Assembly: GCA_003232175.1 (NCBI GenBank)
Contig: QILX01000002.1
Span: forward strand, 1-9,000
From: Hyphomicrobiales bacterium
GTDB taxonomy: Bacteria; Pseudomonadota; Alphaproteobacteria; Rhizobiales; SZUA-8
Length of the DNA: 9,000 bases
Direction: 5' to 3'
Below, in pieces: positions 5,685 through 9,000 of the stretch. The notes under the pieces are model-generated. The model made no database searches. It saw only the letters and a program-made list of their open reading frames with translations, and was not told the DNA's origin. Every line of letters starts with the position of its first letter. The stretch's first letter is position 1. A program made the position numbers and the translations under genes.

Positions 5685-5937
5685 TTGCAATAAATCTGTG
5701 TCGAAAGGTTCGGATATCGACATATTTTACCCAAGCGGAAACTTCGGCGGGGTCTTTCATGGCGCATTTTGAAACCGCAAACGTCGTTAAGTCGCTGAAA
5801 CGAATGGATGAACTCTGGAAATCCGGTAGGTAGATGTGTTTGCTCCGTGAATTCCCTGTTATTTCCAGAAAACAGGGAAAATCAGGGAACCCAGGGCGGA
5901 GACTGGTTCGCACAAGACTTGCTCCACCACCAGCATT
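5685..5937. other. Intergenic region without a convincing gene
   Basis: About 250 bp lie between the tandem repeats and the stop of the aldehyde dehydrogenase gene. Short open frames are present, for example 25 codons from ATG 5759 (MAHFETANVVKSLKRMDELW...), but no family is recognised and no ribosome site stands out. The single notable structure is the inverted repeat at 5852-5879. The stretch may be decayed coding or mobile sequence. Confidence 0.4.
5852..5879. repeat. 9-bp inverted repeat downstream of the aldehyde dehydrogenase gene
   Basis: TTCCCTGTT (5852-5860) and AACAGGGAA (5871-5879) are perfect inverted copies around a 10-base loop. The structure begins 59 bases beyond the stop codon of the minus-strand aldehyde dehydrogenase gene, so it could act as a transcript end or stabilising hairpin. 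No U-tract follows in either direction. CAGGGAA recurs at 5883-5888 as AGGGAA, suggesting a small repeat cluster. Confidence 0.45.
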
Positions 5938-7329
5938 TCAATTCGAATTCGCCCTGATCACCGTCATTTTCTCCTGGCTCAGATCTTCCATCGTCTGGGT
6001 AATACCGCCGATGCCGTAGCCTGAGGTGCGGCGGCCGGCGAATGGCATCCAGTCTACTCTAAAAGCGGTGTGATCGTTGATCATCACGGCGCTGGCATCC
6101 AACTGGTCCGAAAGTGCGAGAGCGCGGTCAAGATCGGCGGTGAAGACGGCGGACTGAAACGCCAATGGCAATCCGTTGGCGCGGGCGACTGCATCGCCAA
6201 GATCGTCAAAACCATAGACGGCAGTGACCGGCCCGAATATTTCCTGGGTGGAGATTTTTGCATCCATCTGCGGGTCGGCGAGGATTGTCGGGGCAAATAC
6301 CCGGTCGCTTAATCTGGCGCCGCCTGCGATCAGTTCGGCGCCACCGGCTTCTGCCTCCACGACCCAGCTCTGGACCCGGTCGACTTCACCGGGCACAATG
6401 AGCGGCCCGACATCGGTCTTGGCATCGGTCGGGTCGCCGGTAACCAGTTTGCCGACCTCATCGGCAAAGGCCTCAAGAAACGCAGGCTTGATTTTGCGGT
6501 CAACGAAGATGCGTTGCACCGAAACGCAAACCTGGCCGGCGTGATAGTAGCCGCCTTTCACCAAGGCCGGCACGGTCATTTTCAGATCGGCGTCATCGCA
6601 GATGATAACCGGCGCCGCGCCGCCATGTTCAAGGGCGCACCGGGTCCCCGGCGCCAGTTTGCCGCGCAGGTACCAGCCGACCCGCGCCGAGCCGATAAAT
6701 GAGAAAAACGCCACCCTTGCATCAGTGACCAGGCGTTCGGCTGTCGCCGTGTCACAGACACAGACCTGGCACATATCCTCAGGTAACCCGGCCTCATGAA
6801 CCAGCTCAACGAATTTCAGGCAGCTCAGCGGCGTTGTATTGGCGGGCTTGATGATCACTGGGCAACCGGTGGCGATTGCCGGGACAACCTGGTGGACAAT
6901 CAGATTGAGCGGGTGGTTAAAGGCGCTCACCGCCACAACCGGGCCAATCGGCTCAAGGCGAGTAAAAGCCCGGCGGCCACTGCCCGCCTCGGTCAGATCC
7001 ATGGGGATTTCGCGGCCGGTCAGGTGAGCGATCCCTTCGGCGGCGAGGTTGACGCCGTGGACGGCACGCTTTGCCTCAACCTGAGCGTCCCTGAGCGGCT
7101 TGCCGCCCTCCCGCGCAATCAGCAGCGCGAAGTCATCCGCCCGAGACTCTACAAGCGCTGCCAGCCGTCGCAGGATATCGATGCGCCGCCATGCGGGGAG
7201 GCGGTTTTCGCGGTTCTGGTGGGCTTTGACCGCGTGCTCCAGCATTGCATCGGCCTCGGACCAGGGCACGACCTCCACCTCTTGAATTGAGCTGCCGTCG
7301 TAGGGGTGTTCAACTGTCAATCTGGTCAT
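5938..7329 (-). CDS. NAD(P)-dependent aldehyde dehydrogenase family protein
   Basis: This 463-residue cytoplasmic enzyme would oxidise an aldehyde to its acid with NAD(P)+. All key residues are visible: Asn138 (SAFNHPLN), Lys161 (IIKPANTTP), the cofactor loop FIGSARVG (211-218), general base Glu234 (LEHGG), catalytic Cys268 (GQVCVS) and Glu363 (QEIFGPV). The C-terminal end NDHTAFRVDWMPFAGRRTSGYG is typical. Overall it resembles the lactaldehyde/phosphonoacetaldehyde/succinate-semialdehyde-like branch more than betaine- or methylmalonate-type enzymes, but the substrate cannot be fixed. ATG 7329 has only a weak GGA about 10 bases upstream. It lies downstream of, and in the same direction as, the acetolactate synthase-like gene, across a 210-bp gap holding a large palindrome. 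Co-function with that enzyme, as oxidation of an aldehyde it releases, is inferred. The gene is intact and visibly more G+C-rich than the left block. Confidence 0.93.
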   Translation of the reverse strand: MTRLTVEHPYDGSSIQEVEVVPWSEADAMLEHAVKAHQNRENRLPAWRRIDILRRLAALVESRADDFALLIAREGGKPLRDAQVEAKRAVHGVNLAAEGIAHLTGREIPMDLTEAGSGRRAFTRLEPIGPVVAVSAFNHPLNLIVHQVVPAIATGCPVIIKPANTTPLSCLKFVELVHEAGLPEDMCQVCVCDTATAERLVTDARVAFFSFIGSARVGWYLRGKLAPGTRCALEHGGAAPVIICDDADLKMTVPALVKGGYYHAGQVCVSVQRIFVDRKIKPAFLEAFADEVGKLVTGDPTDAKTDVGPLIVPGEVDRVQSWVVEAEAGGAELIAGGARLSDRVFAPTILADPQMDAKISTQEIFGPVTAVYGFDDLGDAVARANGLPLAFQSAVFTADLDRALALSDQLDASAVMINDHTAFRVDWMPFAGRRTSGYGIGGITQTMEDLSQEKMTVIRANSN

Positions 7330-7539
7330 TTTCGCATCCAGTGATTTTATTGTTTGAGCATATTCTGTTCAGAAGAGTACGGCACCCGCCCGGAGAGTCT
7401 CTTCGTTGATTAAGAAAGTCTGTGCCATCCCGCTCCCCCACCCGGCCACCCCGGTGGGGGAGCGGGATGGCACAGACTTTCTTAATTCAACGAAAGACCT
7501 CTTCGGGATGACGTGAGACTACCAGCAAAATGCTCTTGT
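7330..7539. other. 210-bp gap between the synthase and dehydrogenase genes
   Basis: No gene is supported. The gap is dominated by the 33-bp inverted repeat at 7410-7485. Direct copies of CTCTTCG flank it at 7399-7405 and 7499-7505. I found no convincing promoter for the dehydrogenase between the palindrome and its start at 7329, though A/T-rich sequence (CAATAAAAT on the minus strand) lies about 20 bases before the start. Confidence 0.5.
7410..7485. repeat. Perfect 33-bp inverted repeat with 10-base loop
   Basis: The left arm (7410-7442) starts TTAAGAAAGTCTGTGCC and ends CTCCCCCACC. The right arm (7453-7485) is its exact reverse complement, and the loop is CGGCCACCCC (7443-7452). Beyond the arms, CGTTGA on the left and TCAACG on the right continue the pairing after a single extra base, giving nearly 40 bp of dyad. 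In RNA from either strand this would form a very stable stem. No U-tract follows, so it is not a textbook Rho-independent terminator. It may end or protect the synthase transcript, or be a palindromic mobile repeat. Confidence 0.9.
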
Positions 7540-9000
7540 TCACACCACGCAGGCCCGAGCTGAAAGCTCGTCAATGAGAACCCGTTGGTTCTCGCTGTAA
7601 TCAATCCGCGCTTCGACCACATGAACGCCTTTTTCTGAAAAACACCGCTCCAGCAAAGGTACAAACTCCTCCGCAGCGTCCACCCGGTGGCCCCCGGCGC
7701 CATAACTCCGCGCGTAAGCCACAAAGTCCGGGTTGCCATATTCCAGGCCCCAATCGGGGAACCCGCCATCGGCTTGCTTCCAGCGGATCATGCCATAGGC
7801 ATCGTCGCGCAGGATCAGGACGACAAGATTGAGACCGAGGCGGACGGCGGTTTCAAGTTCCTGGGAGTTCATCATGAAGCCACCATCTCCGCAGATAGCC
7901 ATGACGTGTTTTTCCGGGTGCAGCATTGCCACCATCATCGCCGAGGGCAGACCCGCCCCCATGGTGGCAAGGGCGTTGTCGAGCAGGACCGTATTGGGCT
8001 GAGTGGTCAGGTAATTGCGGGCAAACCAGATTTTGTAGGTGCCGTTGTCAAGCGCGATCACCCCGTCGGGTGGCATAACTTTGCGCACATCGGCGACAAT
8101 CCGCTGGGGGATCATGGGATATCTTGCGTCCCTTGTGCCTTCAGTGATGTGGGTCATCACTTCGTCGCGCACGCGCATGAAATAGCTAAAATCAAATTCC
8201 GGCACCGGGTCGAGCCCGCTTGTAAGTGCACGGAAACTCGACGCAATGTCGCCAATCAGTTCAAGCTGGGGGAAATAGACCTCGTCGACCTCGGCGGTGT
8301 CGAAATTCACATGAATGACTTTCTTGCCACCATGTTCCATCACAAAGGGAGGTTTTTCCACCACATCGTGCCCGGCATTGATAACAAGGTCAGCCCGGTC
8401 GATGGCACAATGCAGAAAGTCGCCATCGGATAGAGCCGCGGTTCCAAGATAGAGGTGATGAAAGCCACCGATAACGCCCTTGCCCATCTGGGTATTGAAA
8501 AACGGAATACCGGTTTTTTCGACAAAATTTCCCAATGCATCGATGACCCGTTTGCGATTGGCGCCGGCGCCCACAAGAAGCAACGGGTGTTTTGCGGCCC
8601 CGATCATGGCAACGGCTTCATCGATGGCGCTTTGGCTGCATTCCGGCCTCTGGGGTGATCGTGCTGGATAAAGCTGGCCGCGTTCCACCATCTCGGCGGC
8701 TATGTCTTCGGGCAGCTCCAGATGCACCGGGCCGGGCCGTTCCTCCAATGCCAGGCGGCAGGCCTCACGCACAAGGGAAGGGATGGTATTGCCGTTGACA
8801 ATCTGCTTGGCGAATTTGGTGATCGGCCGCATCATCGCCACCGCATCGATAATCTGAAAGCGGCCTTGCTTGCTGGCCTTGATGGGTTTTTGCCCGGTGA
8901 TCATCAGCATCGGCATGGCGCCCAGATGGGCGTAGGCCGCAGCGGTCACCAGATTTGTGGCACCAGGGCCAAGGGTTGCCAGGCACACCCCGGTTCTGCC
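7540..9000 (-). CDS. Acetolactate synthase-like thiamine diphosphate enzyme (N terminus outside window)
   Basis: This ThDP-dependent enzyme of the acetolactate synthase large-subunit family joins or decarboxylates 2-oxo acids. The visible 486 residues run off the window edge. The first are GRTGVCLATLGPGATN, which in the family lie about 70-80 residues in, so the catalytic glutamate is not seen. The order is: rest of the PYR domain, central domain (LLLVGAGANRKRV, then FFNTQMGKGVIGG), and PP domain with ALDNGTYKIW, NALATMGAGLPSA and the GDGG motif at about visible residue 371. The later metal-site segment reads LRDDAYGMIRWKQ, with Asp where many ThDP enzymes have Asn; catabolic acetolactate synthases also use Asp there. 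The C terminus has NQRVLIDEL. No regulatory small subunit is adjacent, so a catabolic rather than biosynthetic role is likelier. The aldehyde dehydrogenase downstream suggests an aldehyde product. Acetolactate, sulfopyruvate- or phosphonopyruvate-like chemistry cannot be distinguished. Confidence 0.9.
   Translation of the reverse strand, partial: GRTGVCLATLGPGATNLVTAAAYAHLGAMPMLMITGQKPIKASKQGRFQIIDAVAMMRPITKFAKQIVNGNTIPSLVREACRLALEERPGPVHLELPEDIAAEMVERGQLYPARSPQRPECSQSAIDEAVAMIGAAKHPLLLVGAGANRKRVIDALGNFVEKTGIPFFNTQMGKGVIGGFHHLYLGTAALSDGDFLHCAIDRADLVINAGHDVVEKPPFVMEHGGKKVIHVNFDTAEVDEVYFPQLELIGDIASSFRALTSGLDPVPEFDFSYFMRVRDEVMTHITEGTRDARYPMIPQRIVADVRKVMPPDGVIALDNGTYKIWFARNYLTTQPNTVLLDNALATMGAGLPSAMMVAMLHPEKHVMAICGDGGFMMNSQELETAVRLGLNLVVLILRDDAYGMIRWKQADGGFPDWGLEYGNPDFVAYARSYGAGGHRVDAAEEFVPLLERCFSEKGVHVVEARIDYSENQRVLIDELSARACVV

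Noticed and set aside
5759..5836. Small gene starting MAHFETANVVKSL
   Set aside because: It is only about 25 codons long, with no clear ribosome site and no recognised family.
7410..7485. Textbook Rho-independent terminator
   Set aside because: The stem is far longer than usual and neither side is followed by a T-run, so only a possible terminator-like role is noted.
7687..8433. 248-codon open frame antisense to the acetolactate synthase-like gene
   Set aside because: No domain is visible, and the opposite strand carries a continuous conserved enzyme.

Overview
The window looks like a chromosomal or megaplasmid segment of an alphaproteobacterium, probably Rhizobiales or Rhodobacterales. This rests on recognised protein families (Dpp/Opp-type ABC ATPase, IclR regulator, IS481/IS630/IS21 transposases, a catabolic acetolactate synthase-like enzyme paired with an aldehyde dehydrogenase) and on codon style; no 16S or other marker gene is present. 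It falls into three blocks: a left catabolic block, a central insertion-sequence scar with a repeat-rich non-coding stretch, and a right catabolic block. Base composition differs visibly: hand-counted 60-base samples gave 22 G+C at 2341-2400 and 38 G+C at 7201-7260.

Left block (1-3550). The ATPase subunit of a peptide/opine-type ABC importer (2-988) overlaps by 14 bases a RidA-family imine deaminase gene (975-1466, probable TTG start). These converge on an IclR-family regulator (1475-2245, minus strand). The regulator is transcribed divergently from a PLP-dependent SelA/DgaE-like ammonia-lyase (2303-3550). The 57-bp shared intergenic region carries a perfect 10-bp palindrome. The genes suggest uptake of an amino compound, PLP-dependent elimination to a reactive enamine/imine, and RidA hydrolysis of that intermediate, possibly under IclR control. 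The substrate cannot be read from the sequence.

Central block (3553-5937). An apparently complete 1208-bp IS481-like element (26-bp imperfect terminal inverted repeats) starts two bases after the lyase stop codon. Its transposase retains the DDE residues, but about 25 linker residues are read out of frame because of two compensating single-base indels. Its leader can fold to hide the ribosome-binding site. Next to it lies a truncated, frameshifted IS630-family transposase remnant, which sits inside a 47-codon remnant of an IS21-family istA gene whose terminal end is still visible at 5366-5403. After that comes about 530 bp without a convincing gene, holding eight degenerate 21-bp tandem repeats (5517-5684) and a 9-bp inverted repeat (5852-5879).

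Right block (5938-9000, all minus strand). A thiamine-diphosphate enzyme of the acetolactate synthase family (7540-9000, N terminus outside the window) lies upstream of an NAD(P)-dependent aldehyde dehydrogenase (5938-7329). The pair suggests decarboxylation or carboligation of a 2-oxo acid followed by aldehyde oxidation. The 210-bp gap between them holds a perfect 33-bp inverted repeat with a 10-base loop, flanked by 7-bp direct repeats. This is the most striking non-coding structure in the window.
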